From: Alistipes sp.
Lineage (GTDB): Bacteria; Bacteroidota; Bacteroidia; Bacteroidales; Rikenellaceae
Length of the DNA stretch: 10,335 nt
Assembly (NCBI GenBank): GCA_022511355.1
Contig: JAFLRS010000003.1
Coordinates: 1 to 10,335, forward strand
Reading direction: 5' to 3'
Part shown: positions 1-8,117 of the stretch, in pieces
How the letters are laid out: each line of letters starts with the position of its first letter
Numbering within the stretch: the first letter of the stretch is position 1
Notes under the pieces: model-generated
Seen by the model: only the letters and a program-made list of their open reading frames with translations
Told to the model about the DNA's origin: nothing
Databases searched by the model: none
Program-made: the position numbers and the translations under genes

Positions 1-1226
1 GTTATGTTGTCGATGGTCACCGACTTCGAACCGTGTTCCTTGCGAATCCAGTCGGCATTGGGCAGATTGATTCCGATAGGGGTAGCCGGATAACAGTCGC
101 CGCCCAGCATCGCAACGGTTATCACCTTCGCCGAAACACCCTTCACCTCCTTCTTCTTGAATTCGGGAGCCACCGGAGAGTTGTCCTCGAACCACTGCGC
201 ATTCTCCGAGATGATTTCGGTGCGGCGGCAGGCCGCCTCGTCGCGGAAATTGACATTGGCCTCCCACGAAGCCTTGCGGCCCAGAGGGTCGCCGTAATCC
301 TCGATGAATCCGTTCACGAAATCGACATTCGAAACCGTATCGCGCACCCAGCGGATATTGTACTCGTCGAACTTGCGCAGGTCGCCCGTGCGGTAATACT
401 CCACAAGCGATGCGATTATCGACTTCTGCGGCTCTTCGGCCACATTCTGCGCCTTCTCGAGCCAGCCGACGATTCGCTCTATTGCCGGAGAGTACATTCC
501 GCCAACCCTCCACACACGCTCCATGACCTTGCCGTTCTCCTTGACGAGCTTCGAGTTGAGACCGTAGGAGACAGGGGTCGGGTCGTTCACGTCGGCCATG
601 CGGGCATAGAAATCTTCAACCTCCTGCTGCGTAACGCCTTCGTAGTAGTTGTTGGCCGAAGCGGCAATCATGTCGATGCCGGCACGCTGGTCCAGACGCG
701 ACGCATAGAGCGAAGGGTCGAACATCGCCGGCAAAATGGCCGATTTAAGCTCCTCGACCGTTCCGAAATCGAGCGGCAGCTTCTCCGACGGCACCGAATC
801 CATGGCCGATTCGAACCACGTCTGTGAAAATTCGGGCACGAATTTGTCGTTCGAATAGTGATGATGTATGCCGTTGGCGAACCACACCTTCTTGAGATAC
901 TTCTCGAAAGCGGCGAACTCATCGTCCGAACGGTCCCCCTCGTAATTGAGATATACCGCCTCCAAAGTACGGCGTATAGCCAGATTGTATTTGAAATTCT
1001 GGTCGAACAGTATGTCGCGTCCGCACTTGGCCGCCTGCGCCAGATAATATACAAGCTCCTTTTGCCGCAGCGGCAGTTCGCTGAAGCCCGGCACCTCGTA
1101 GCGTATCACCTTGATGTCGTCGAACCTGTCGACTATCCACGGCTTTTCCGCATCGGTTTTCGCATCGCACGAAACCGCAATAATTCCGATAATTCCCATA
1201 ACCGATAAAGCAAAATTTCGTTTCAT
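1..1226 (-). CDS. Dipeptidyl peptidase III (family M49) lipoprotein, N-terminal part, cut by window edge
   Basis: This is a zinc dipeptidyl peptidase of family M49, which removes dipeptides from the N-terminus of short peptides. About 408 codons are visible, starting at the ATG complementary to 1224-1226; the 3' end lies beyond position 1. The translation begins MKRNFALSVMGIIGIIAVSC, a short basic-hydrophobic signal with a lipobox ending at Cys20, so I predict a lipoprotein exported across the inner membrane. Family-typical stretches are GRDILFDQNFKYN (about residues 69-81), GIHHHYSNDKFVPEF, NYYEGVT (193-199), PVSYGLNSKLVKENGK, GDPLGRKASWEANVNF, and near the edge GINLPNADWI followed by GSKSVTIDNI. 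From memory these match Bacteroides DPP III closely. The catalytic HExxGH and second Glu motif of M49 lie further along in the family and are not in the window, so activity cannot be judged. The gene is divergent from panC and not in its operon. Family call is firm; substrate is unknown. Confidence 0.93.
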   Translation of the reverse strand, partial: MKRNFALSVMGIIGIIAVSCDAKTDAEKPWIVDRFDDIKVIRYEVPGFSELPLRQKELVYYLAQAAKCGRDILFDQNFKYNLAIRRTLEAVYLNYEGDRSDDEFAAFEKYLKKVWFANGIHHHYSNDKFVPEFSQTWFESAMDSVPSEKLPLDFGTVEELKSAILPAMFDPSLYASRLDQRAGIDMIAASANNYYEGVTQQEVEDFYARMADVNDPTPVSYGLNSKLVKENGKVMERVWRVGGMYSPAIERIVGWLEKAQNVAEEPQKSIIASLVEYYRTGDLRKFDEYNIRWVRDTVSNVDFVNGFIEDYGDPLGRKASWEANVNFRDEAACRRTEIISENAQWFEDNSPVAPEFKKKEVKGVSAKVITVAMLGGDCYPATPIGINLPNADWIRKEHGSKSVTIDNI

Positions 1227-1242
1227 AATTCGTTGTCGGATT

Positions 1243-1270
1243 AAAATTATGCGCAAATTTACATAATTTT
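1243..1270. repeat. Perfect 8-bp inverted repeat around the DPP III -7 box
   Basis: AAAATTAT (1243-1250) and ATAATTTT (1263-1270) are exact reverse complements separated by 12 nt. The leftward -7 box TAAATTTG at 1254-1261 falls inside the spacer. That is where an operator would block RNA polymerase, but the arms are pure A/T in an A/T-rich intergenic stretch and could arise by chance. Confidence 0.35.
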
Positions 1271-1282
1271 CCCGAAAGCAAA
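1254..1282 (-). promoter_or_regulatory. Probable promoter of the DPP III gene
   Basis: On the minus strand there is TAAATTTG (1261 down to 1254), an exact match to the Bacteroidetes -7 consensus TAnnTTTG, with TTTG (1282 down to 1279) 17 nt upstream as a possible -33 element. Transcription would start near 1248-1251, giving a 5' leader of roughly 22-25 nt before the ATG at 1226. The motif match is seen directly; promoter activity is inferred. Confidence 0.6.
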
Positions 1283-1304
1283 TCCGCGTATCCGAATTAT
1301 TGTA

Positions 1305-1312
1305 TAACTTTG
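1305..1312 (+). promoter_or_regulatory. Probable -7 promoter box for the panC operon
   Basis: TAACTTTG matches the Bacteroidetes -7 consensus TAnnTTTG exactly. It implies a start near 1316-1319 and a leader of about 30 nt before the panC ATG at 1347. I see no TTG at the expected -33 distance, so the upstream element is weak or absent. No ribosome binding site of the Shine-Dalgarno type is present; the leader is A/T-rich, as is usual in this phylum. Confidence 0.6.
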
Positions 1313-1346
1313 CCGCGACATTAAGTCACTATTGAAACATTAATCA

Positions 1347-2183
1347 ATGAAGATTGCAAAAACAGTCGGCGAACTGCATTCGGCTCTCGCCGCCCGCAAA
1401 GGAGAAACCGCAGGATTCGTACCCACCATGGGCGCTCTTCATCAAGGACATCTGTCGCTGGTGGAGCGGGCACGCAAGGAGTGTGCCGTATGCGTGGTGA
1501 GCGTATTCGTCAACCCCACGCAGTTCAACGACAAAAACGACCTCAAAAACTATCCCCGAACTCCCGAAGCCGATGCCGCCATGCTCGAAAAAGCAGGCGT
1601 CGATATACTCTTCATGCCCTCGGTGGAGGAGATATACCCGCAGCCCGATACGCGCATATTCGACTTCGGACAAATCGACAAGGTAATGGAGGGCGCAACC
1701 CGACCCGGACACTTCAACGGCGTGGCGCAGGTGGTAAGCCGTCTGTTCGACCTCGTGAAGCCCGACAAAGCCTACTTCGGAGAGAAAGATTTTCAGCAAA
1801 TAGCCGTCATCAAGGCCATGGTGGCGCAATCGGGACTCGACGTCCAAATAGTGGAGTGCCCCATAGTGCGCGGCACCGACGGACTCGCCCTCTCCTCGCG
1901 CAATGCGCTTCTCGATGCCGAACACCGCGCAGCCGCACCACATATCTACGAGGTTCTGTCGGCAGCCGCAGCAAAGGTCGGAGAGATGACCCCCGCCGAA
2001 CTCGAAAAGTTCGCAACCGAAGAGATTGAAAAAAATCCGCTGCTGAAGGTCATCTACTTCCACGCCGCCGACGCACTCACCATGCAGCGCGTCAATTCGT
2101 GGAGCGACGCCGAACGCATTCAGGGATGCGTGGCGGTGCAGGCCGGAACAATTCGACTGATAGACAACATCAAACTTAAATAA
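1347..2183 (+). CDS. panC: Pantothenate synthetase (pantoate--beta-alanine ligase)
   Basis: The cytoplasmic enzyme joins D-pantoate and beta-alanine with ATP, through a pantoyl-adenylate, to give pantothenate, precursor of CoA. The 278-residue protein is full length for the family. Visible motifs are FVPTMGALHQGH (24-35), whose H32-x-G-H35 is the HIGH-type nucleotide-binding signature; VSVFVNPTQF (51-60), which helps bind pantoate; the NYPRT segment (68-72); RPGHFNGVAQVV (119-130); YFGEKDFQQ (143-151); and VRGTDGLALSSRN (174-186), which holds the KMSKS-like loop. The start is chosen because MKIAKTVGELHSAL gives the usual short lead into the FVPTMG strand. It is the first gene of a co-directional run: panD starts 4 nt after its stop and supplies its beta-alanine substrate. 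All key residues I can place are present, so it should be active. Confidence 0.98.
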   Translation: MKIAKTVGELHSALAARKGETAGFVPTMGALHQGHLSLVERARKECAVCVVSVFVNPTQFNDKNDLKNYPRTPEADAAMLEKAGVDILFMPSVEEIYPQPDTRIFDFGQIDKVMEGATRPGHFNGVAQVVSRLFDLVKPDKAYFGEKDFQQIAVIKAMVAQSGLDVQIVECPIVRGTDGLALSSRNALLDAEHRAAAPHIYEVLSAAAAKVGEMTPAELEKFATEEIEKNPLLKVIYFHAADALTMQRVNSWSDAERIQGCVAVQAGTIRLIDNIKLK

Positions 2184-2187
2184 AGCA

Positions 2188-2541
2188 ATGTATATCGAAG
2201 TTCTTAAATCGAAAATTCATCGCGTGACGATTACCGAAGCCAACTTAAACTACGTGGGCAGCATAACCGTCGATGAAGATTTGCTCGATGCGGCAAACAT
2301 GATTGCAGGCGAAAAAGTGCAGGTGCTCAACGTCACCAACGGTGAACGCCTCGAAACCTATATAATAAAAGGTGAACGCGGCAGCGGAGTCATTTGTCTG
2401 AACGGAGCCGCAGCACACAAAGCCAACGTCGGCGACATAGTGATTCTGGTGTCGTATGCCCTGCTCGATTTCGAAGAGGCCAAAACATTCAAACCTACGG
2501 TCATATTCCCCGACACGGCAACCAACCGACTCGTTGAATAA
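2188..2541 (+). CDS. panD: Aspartate 1-decarboxylase proenzyme
   Basis: PanD converts L-aspartate to beta-alanine plus CO2, feeding PanC. It is made as an inactive pro-protein that cleaves itself between Gly24 and Ser25, Ser25 becoming the catalytic pyruvoyl group. The 117-residue protein shows this site in NYVGSITVD (21-29). Other residues placed by comparison with the E. coli enzyme as I remember it are Lys9 and His11 (KIHRVT), Arg54, Thr57 and Tyr58 (ERLETY), and the NGAAAH strand (72-77) with Gly73-Ala74. The length is normal, with a C-terminus slightly shorter than in E. coli. Its TAA overlaps the ATG of the next gene by one base (TAATG at 2539-2543), so the next gene is likely translated by reinitiation. 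Nothing suggests loss of function. Confidence 0.98.
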   Translation: MYIEVLKSKIHRVTITEANLNYVGSITVDEDLLDAANMIAGEKVQVLNVTNGERLETYIIKGERGSGVICLNGAAAHKANVGDIVILVSYALLDFEEAKTFKPTVIFPDTATNRLVE

Positions 2542-3053
2542 TGGATGTCTTCCTCTCGATACTGGCCGTACTGCTCGGCATTACGGGAATGATAGGAAGC
2601 GTCGTCCCCGTCATTCCGGGAGTAATCCTGAGCTTCGCGGGTCTGCTCTGCACATTCTTCTGCAGCACTTCGCAAACGGCTCCCGCAACCGTATGGATAT
2701 GGTTCGCAGTCACGGCAGTCGTATCGATAGTCGATTACTTCCTGCCGGCCTACCTCACAAAACTCTTCGGAGGCAGCCGCGCAGCCGTAATCGGAGCCAC
2801 GATAGGACTCATCGTCGGAATATTCTTCACACCCGTAGGCATGATTCTCGGAACATTCCTCGGCGCAGTCATCGGCGAACTCCTCCACAATCATGACGAC
2901 ATAGGACGCGCCATAAAAGCCGGGGCAGGTTCGTTCCTGTCTTTCATAGTCGGCTCGGGAATAAAACTCATCGCCGCAATCGGAATGTTCTTCTACATCT
3001 GCCGCGACGTCTTCCCCTCGTTCGCCGCATGGCTCGGCTCGCTATTCTCCTGA
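2541..3053 (+). CDS. DUF456 family integral membrane protein, function unknown
   Basis: This 170-residue hydrophobic protein resembles the DUF456 family of small bacterial membrane proteins, for which I know no established biochemical role. Hydrophobic segments lie at about 3-19, 21-41, 50-72, 80-115 (long enough for two passes through a turn at TPVG, 97-100) and 131-154. The Gly/Pro-rich N-terminal stretch GMIGSVVPVIPG (16-27) and the GATIGLIVG and GTFLGAVIGELL glycine-zipper-like segments (85-93, 104-115) are the recognisable family features. No catalytic motif is visible. A short polar linker, HNHDD (116-120), separates the last two blocks. The ATG overlaps the panD stop by one base, so it is translationally linked to pantothenate synthesis. 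A transport or membrane-accessory role is possible but only a guess. The family call rests on remembered sequence style. Confidence 0.8.
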   Translation: MDVFLSILAVLLGITGMIGSVVPVIPGVILSFAGLLCTFFCSTSQTAPATVWIWFAVTAVVSIVDYFLPAYLTKLFGGSRAAVIGATIGLIVGIFFTPVGMILGTFLGAVIGELLHNHDDIGRAIKAGAGSFLSFIVGSGIKLIAAIGMFFYICRDVFPSFAAWLGSLFS

Positions 3054-3083
3054 AACATCAAACATCATCTAACAATATCGAAA

Positions 3084-5990
3084 ATGAAGAGATTTTTTGC
3101 ACTGGCAGCCCTCATCGCAGCGATGACAGCTGTCTCGTGTTCGGAGTACCGGTACGAAAAGGTCGCAGGCGATCCGCTCAATACCCGTATCTACACTCTC
3201 GACAACGGACTCAAGGTCTACATGACCGTGAACAAGGAGACCCCGCGCATCCAAACCTTTATTGCCGTAAAGGTGGGCGCAAAAAACGACCCCGCAGAAA
3301 CTACAGGTCTGGCTCACTATTTCGAACATCTCATGTTCAAAGGCACCGAACAGTTCGGTACGCAGAACTATGAAGCCGAAAAACCTTTGCTCGACGAAAT
3401 CGAACGTCTCTTCGAACAGTACCGCAACACCGAAGACCCGCAGGAACGAACCGCAATCTATGCCGAAATAGACCGCGTTTCGAACGAGGCTTCGAAACTC
3501 GCCATCCCCAATGAGTACGACAAACTCATGGCCGCCATAGGTGCCGAAGGCACCAATGCGTGGACCTCCTATGACGAAACGGTCTACACCGAAGACATAC
3601 CCTCGAATCAAATCGAAAACTGGGCAAGAATCGAAGCCGACCGCTTCGCCAATGCCGTAATACGCGGATTCCATACCGAACTGGAAACCGTATACGAAGA
3701 GTACAATATGTCGCTCACCGACGACAACGGCAAAGCCTTCGAAACCCTCTCGGCACTGCTCTTCCCGACACACCCCTGCGGTCAGCATACCGTTCTCGGT
3801 ACGCAGGAGCATCTGAAAAACCCCTCCATAACCAATATCAAAAACTACTTCAGAACCTACTACGTCCCCAACAACATAGCAATATGTATGTCGGGAGATT
3901 TCGACCCCGAAAAAACCATAAAAATCATCGACAAATATTTCGGTTCGCTCGCCCCCAACGACAATCTGCCCGAATTCGAATTCGAACCCGCAGTGCCGCT
4001 CGCATCGCCCGCATCGGCCGAAATCTACGGCAATGAAACCGACTTCGTATTCATGGGATGGCGCACCGACGGCGCACGCAGCGAAGATGCCGAACTTTGC
4101 GAACTTGTCGGCAATATCCTCTACAACAAAAAATGCGGTCTGTTCGACACCGATCTGGTCAACGCCCAGAAAGTACTCGACTGCGGCGCATTCAGCGAAC
4201 AGATGCCCGAAGTGGGCGCTCTCATCACGGCGGCTCTCCCCAAAGAGGGTCAGAGCCTCGAAGAACTGCGCGACCTGATGCTGGCCGAAATAGCCAAACT
4301 GCGCAACGGCGACTTCGACGAAGAACTCCTCACCTCCACCATAGCCAACGCAAAGCGTTCGTTCATGCGTCAGTCGGAGAGCAACCGCGGACGCGCCATG
4401 CGTTTCGTATCCAGCTTCATCAACGGCACCCAATGGGCCGACGAAGTGGCCGTACTCGACCGCATGAGCTCCATCACCAAAGAACAAATCGTGGAGTGGG
4501 CCAACAAATATCTGCGTGACGACAACTACGCAATAGTCTACAAGCGTCAGGGCGAAGACAAAAACCAAAAGAAAATCGACAAGCCGCACATCACCCCCAT
4601 CGCAACCAACCGCGACGCCGTGAGCGACTTCCTCGCCGAAGTGCAGCAGTCGCAGGTAGAGCCCGTCAAACCCGTATTCGTCGATTACGACCGCGATATG
4701 TCGAAAGGACGTCTCCACAACGGACTCGAACTGCTCTACAAACGCAACGAAACCAACGACCTCTTCACCCTTACCTATCTCTATCAGTTCGACGACTCCG
4801 ACCCCGAAATGGAGTTCGCAACCGAATATTTCGATATGCTCGGTACCGACTCCAAGTCGCTCGACGAAATCTGGCGCGAATTCTACGACCTCGCCTGCGA
4901 TTTCAGCCTCTCGACCACCTCCAACCGCGTATATGTAACCATTTCAGGTCTGGGCGAAAACATGGACAAAGCCATAGCTTTAGCCGAGGAGTACCTCAAC
5001 AATGTCCAGGGCGACGACGAAGTACTCGCAGAGTTGAAGAACGATTTGCTCAAGGAACGCAGCGACAACAAACTCAGTCAGCAGGCCAATTTCGCGGCTC
5101 TGCGCAGATATGCGGTCTACGGCCCCGAATACGTGAAAGCACACGTACTCACCAATGAAGGCATCGCGGCCCTCACAAGCGACCGGCTGGTAGCGAAAAT
5201 CAAGTCGCTGGCAGGTCTCAAACACCGCGTACTCTACTACGGTCCCCTCACGCAGTCGGCAATAGTCAAAAAACTCAACGCCGAACACCATACCGCCGAA
5301 ACCCTCACCGACCCCTGCGTCGAACGCAAACCCGCAATACCGCAGCAGGTGAACCAAAACAAGGTGGTGCTGGCACAATACGACGCAAAACAAATCTACT
5401 ACACGCAGTATTCGAAAAATGAGTCGGACAACTTCTCCACCGACAACGACGCCCTTATCGAGATGTACAACGGCTATTTCGGCGGCGGAATGAACGGCAT
5501 CGTATTCCAGGAGATGCGCGAAGCACGCGGTCTGGCATACACCGCACGTGCCTACTACGCGGAGAACCTCTATCCCGAACAGGGCTATGAATTCCAGGCT
5601 TTCATCGCCACGCAGAACGACAAAATGCAGCAGGCCATAGAGGCGTTCGACGAAATCATCGAGAATATGCCGCAGTCGCAGGCCGCATTCGAAATCGCCA
5701 AGCAGTCGGCTCTCGCCTCGATAGAGACCGCACGCACGACCAAAGCTTCGGTGCTGTGGAGCTACATCAACAACGAAGACAAAGGCATCGAGGGCGACCG
5801 CAACAAGGCCGTTTACGAACAGATTAAAACAATGACGCTCGACGACGTGGTGAAGTTCCAGCAGGAACGCATCAAAGGCCGCAAATACCTCTACCTCATA
5901 CTCGGCGACAAGAGAGAACTCGATATGAACTATCTGCGTTCGCTCGGCGACGTGACATTCGTATCGCAGGAGGAGATATTCGGATATTAA
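3084..5990 (+). CDS. M16 family zinc metalloprotease (insulinase/pitrilysin type), predicted lipoprotein
   Basis: This is a 968-residue zinc endopeptidase expected to degrade peptides in the cell envelope. MKRFFALAALIAAMTAVSC forms a lipoprotein signal with the acylated Cys at 19. The inverted zinc motif of clan ME is HYFEH: ligands His78 and His82, catalytic Glu81. By alignment with insulin-degrading enzyme (REVNAVDSE versus TELETVYEE here) the third ligand is probably Glu199. It sits 117 residues after His82, compared with about 77 in the human enzyme, because a charged helical insert of about 40 residues lies at roughly 103-147. The usual four-domain layout follows: M16 core (about 35-240), YYVPNNIAICMSGDF-type second domain (about 255-440), a degenerate core lacking HxxEH from about residue 538, and a C-terminal domain with the Arg/Tyr motif REARGLAY (812-819) that contacts substrate backbone. 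The gene follows DUF456 after 30 nt, probably in the pan transcript. Substrate unknown. Confidence 0.95.
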   Translation: MKRFFALAALIAAMTAVSCSEYRYEKVAGDPLNTRIYTLDNGLKVYMTVNKETPRIQTFIAVKVGAKNDPAETTGLAHYFEHLMFKGTEQFGTQNYEAEKPLLDEIERLFEQYRNTEDPQERTAIYAEIDRVSNEASKLAIPNEYDKLMAAIGAEGTNAWTSYDETVYTEDIPSNQIENWARIEADRFANAVIRGFHTELETVYEEYNMSLTDDNGKAFETLSALLFPTHPCGQHTVLGTQEHLKNPSITNIKNYFRTYYVPNNIAICMSGDFDPEKTIKIIDKYFGSLAPNDNLPEFEFEPAVPLASPASAEIYGNETDFVFMGWRTDGARSEDAELCELVGNILYNKKCGLFDTDLVNAQKVLDCGAFSEQMPEVGALITAALPKEGQSLEELRDLMLAEIAKLRNGDFDEELLTSTIANAKRSFMRQSESNRGRAMRFVSSFINGTQWADEVAVLDRMSSITKEQIVEWANKYLRDDNYAIVYKRQGEDKNQKKIDKPHITPIATNRDAVSDFLAEVQQSQVEPVKPVFVDYDRDMSKGRLHNGLELLYKRNETNDLFTLTYLYQFDDSDPEMEFATEYFDMLGTDSKSLDEIWREFYDLACDFSLSTTSNRVYVTISGLGENMDKAIALAEEYLNNVQGDDEVLAELKNDLLKERSDNKLSQQANFAALRRYAVYGPEYVKAHVLTNEGIAALTSDRLVAKIKSLAGLKHRVLYYGPLTQSAIVKKLNAEHHTAETLTDPCVERKPAIPQQVNQNKVVLAQYDAKQIYYTQYSKNESDNFSTDNDALIEMYNGYFGGGMNGIVFQEMREARGLAYTARAYYAENLYPEQGYEFQAFIATQNDKMQQAIEAFDEIIENMPQSQAAFEIAKQSALASIETARTTKASVLWSYINNEDKGIEGDRNKAVYEQIKTMTLDDVVKFQQERIKGRKYLYLILGDKRELDMNYLRSLGDVTFVSQEEIFGY

Positions 5991-6014
5991 ATCCGCACCT
6001 CAACGGACGCGGAC

Positions 6015-6047
6015 AACAAAGGGATGCGAATTTCGCATCCCTTTGTT
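6015..6047. terminator. Bidirectional hairpin terminator between convergent M16 protease gene and uvrB
   Basis: Positions 6015-6030 (AACAAAGGGATGCGAA) are perfectly complementary to 6032-6047, a 16-bp palindromic stem; a realistic fold leaves a loop of 3-5 nt at AATTT. The G/C-rich core GGGATGCG is flanked by AACAAA on the left and TTTGTT on the right, so a U-rich 3' side forms for transcripts from either direction, as in intrinsic terminators serving convergent genes. It begins 25 nt past the M16 stop. It overlaps the last bases of uvrB: the TAA stop of uvrB is the complement of 6046-6048, within the stem foot. Confidence 0.88.
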
Positions 6048-8109
6048 ATTGCTCCAGCCTCTCGCGTTCGCTTTTCAGCTTCTCGAGATCGTACATTCGG
6101 TCGCGGTGATGGGCCGCCGTCATGAAGTCGAGCTGCTTCGCCGCCTGCTCCATCGCCTTGCGGGCTTCGGCTATCATCGTATCTATATCCGCCGACGCAA
6201 GCGCCATGCGACGATCGCGACGAACCTCGTAATTCTGCGAAGTGTCCGCCGCCATCTCGTATATGTCCTCCGAAGGAGTATACAGAACCGGAGTGCCGTT
6301 CACTTCGGGCAGCGGCAACAGAACATTCTGACCGCTTCCGCTCTTGCGGGCCCGTTTGGGCAATATCCCATGCTCCATGTTGTAACGAATCTGCTTCTCG
6401 CGGCGACGGTTGCTCTCCTCGATGGCCGTGCGCATCGACTCCGTGCAGACACGGGCATACATTATCACATGACCGTTGGAATGACGCGCAGCACGACCCG
6501 CAATCTGGGTCAGCGAACGCACGTTGCGCAAAAAACCCTCCTTGTCGGCATCCAGTATCGCCACCAACGCCACCTCGGGCAGGTCCAAACCCTCGCGCAA
6601 CAGATTCACGCCCACCAGAACATCGAAAGAGCCGGCACGCAAATCGTCCAGAATCTGAACACGCTCCAGAGTATCTATATCGGAGTGAATATAACGGTTC
6701 CTGACGCCTACGCGGTCGAGATACTTCGACATCTCCTCGGCCATGCGTTTGGTGATGGTCGTAACCAAAACCTTTTCGTTGCGGCGGCAGCAGGCGTTTA
6801 TCTCCTCGAGCAGGTCGTCTATCTGATAATCGGCCACCCGAACCTCCAACGGCGGGTCGATAAGTCCCGTGGGACGTATCAACTGCTCGACCACCAACCC
6901 CTCGCTGCGGATAAGTTCGTATTCGGCGGGAGTGGCACTCACATATATGGTCGTACCCACAATACCCATAAACTCCTCGAAACGCAGCGGACGGTTGTCC
7001 TTCGCCGCAGGCAGACGGAATCCGTACTCCACCAAGTTGGATTTGCGGGCGACGTCGCCGTTGTACATACCCCGAATCTGAGGCACGGTGACATGACTCT
7101 CGTCGATGACCGTAAGAAAATCTTCGGGGAAGTAGTCGAGCAGGCAGAACGGACGCGTGCCCGCCGCACGACCGTCGAAATATCGCGAATAGTTCTCGAT
7201 GCCCGAACAGTAGCCCAACTCCTTTATCATCTCCACATCGTACTCGACGCGCTGCTTGAGCCGCTGCGCCTCCACCGTGCGGCCCTGCTTCTCGAAAAAG
7301 GCCACCTGTTTGCCCAAATCGAGGGATATCTGACTCACGGCATACTTTATGCGCTCGCGCGTGGTAACGAATATGTTCGCCGGATATATCGTCACACGGT
7401 CCAGCGATTCGATTCGCATTCCGGTCGCAGGGTCTATGGAATAGATGGTCTCTATCTCGTTGTCGTAAAAAGTCACCCGATAGGCGTGCTCGCCGAATGC
7501 CGGCATGATATCCACCACATCGCCGCGCACACGGAATGTGGCCCGCGTCAAATCCAACTCGGTGCGGGTGTAGAGAGCCTCCACCAAACGGTAAAGAAAC
7601 GGCTTGAAACTCTTGATGTCGCCCACCTTAAGCTCGATGCAGTTGGCATGAAAGTCGTTCGGATTGCCGATTCCGTAAAGACACGAAACACTCGAAACCA
7701 CTATCACGTCACGACGGCCCGACAACAACGACACCGTCGCACTCAATCTCATCTTCTCGATTTCGGCATTTATCGACAAATCCTTCTCGATGTAGGTGTC
7801 CGTCGCAGGCAGATACGCCTCGGGCTGATAATAGTCGTAATAGGAGACGAAATACTCCACCGCATTCTCGGGAAAGAAATTCTTGAATTCGCTGTAAAGC
7901 TGCGCCGCAAGCGTCTTGTTGTGACTCAAAACCAGTACGGGACGATTCAGCTCCTTGATTACGTTGGCTATGGTAAAGGTCTTGCCCGAACCGGTAACGC
8001 CCAGCAGAACATTCTGATTGGAACCCCTGCGTATGGCCTTGACCAATTCGGAAATAGCTTCGGGCTGATCGCCCGTCGGCTGATAATCGGATACGAGTTT
8101 GAAATCCAT
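6046..8109 (-). CDS. uvrB: Excinuclease ABC subunit B (UvrB), nucleotide excision repair helicase
   Basis: UvrB receives damaged DNA from UvrA, verifies the lesion by pushing a beta-hairpin between the strands, and recruits UvrC to cut. The 687-residue protein (E. coli has 673) shows the Q-motif-like start DYQPTGDQPEAI (8-19), Walker A GVTGSGKT (37-44), the lesion-probing beta-hairpin from YYDYYQPEAY (90-99) onward, Walker B DESH (336-339), the VSATPAEYE motif, LREGLDLPEVAL, and helicase motif VI QIAGRAAR (535-542). The last 40 or so residues, AMEQAAKQLDFMTAAHHRDRM onward, form the UVR domain that contacts UvrC. I take the ATG complementary to 8107-8109 as start: homologues begin at MDFKLVSDYQP, and a -7 box lies between it and the upstream in-frame ATG at 8139. 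It converges on the M16 gene and diverges from dnaG. All motifs are intact. Confidence 0.98.
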   Translation of the reverse strand: MDFKLVSDYQPTGDQPEAISELVKAIRRGSNQNVLLGVTGSGKTFTIANVIKELNRPVLVLSHNKTLAAQLYSEFKNFFPENAVEYFVSYYDYYQPEAYLPATDTYIEKDLSINAEIEKMRLSATVSLLSGRRDVIVVSSVSCLYGIGNPNDFHANCIELKVGDIKSFKPFLYRLVEALYTRTELDLTRATFRVRGDVVDIMPAFGEHAYRVTFYDNEIETIYSIDPATGMRIESLDRVTIYPANIFVTTRERIKYAVSQISLDLGKQVAFFEKQGRTVEAQRLKQRVEYDVEMIKELGYCSGIENYSRYFDGRAAGTRPFCLLDYFPEDFLTVIDESHVTVPQIRGMYNGDVARKSNLVEYGFRLPAAKDNRPLRFEEFMGIVGTTIYVSATPAEYELIRSEGLVVEQLIRPTGLIDPPLEVRVADYQIDDLLEEINACCRRNEKVLVTTITKRMAEEMSKYLDRVGVRNRYIHSDIDTLERVQILDDLRAGSFDVLVGVNLLREGLDLPEVALVAILDADKEGFLRNVRSLTQIAGRAARHSNGHVIMYARVCTESMRTAIEESNRRREKQIRYNMEHGILPKRARKSGSGQNVLLPLPEVNGTPVLYTPSEDIYEMAADTSQNYEVRRDRRMALASADIDTMIAEARKAMEQAAKQLDFMTAAHHRDRMYDLEKLKSERERLEQ

Positions 8110-8117
8110 AGCAAATG

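Noticed and set aside
1344..2063. A 239-codon open frame on the minus strand opposite panC.
   Set aside because: panC is intact with all motifs; the antisense product has no known features and ends right at the panC start region.
3069..4718. A 549-codon open frame on the minus strand opposite the M16 protease.
   Set aside because: It is antisense to a complete M16 gene, its product is biased toward Phe, Gly, Val and Glu, and no promoter or domain supports it. Composition of the true gene explains it.
4700..5990. Second half of the M16 gene as a separate broken protease.
   Set aside because: Loss of HxxEH in the C-terminal half is normal for single-chain M16 proteins; the frame is continuous and the REARGLAY motif is intact.
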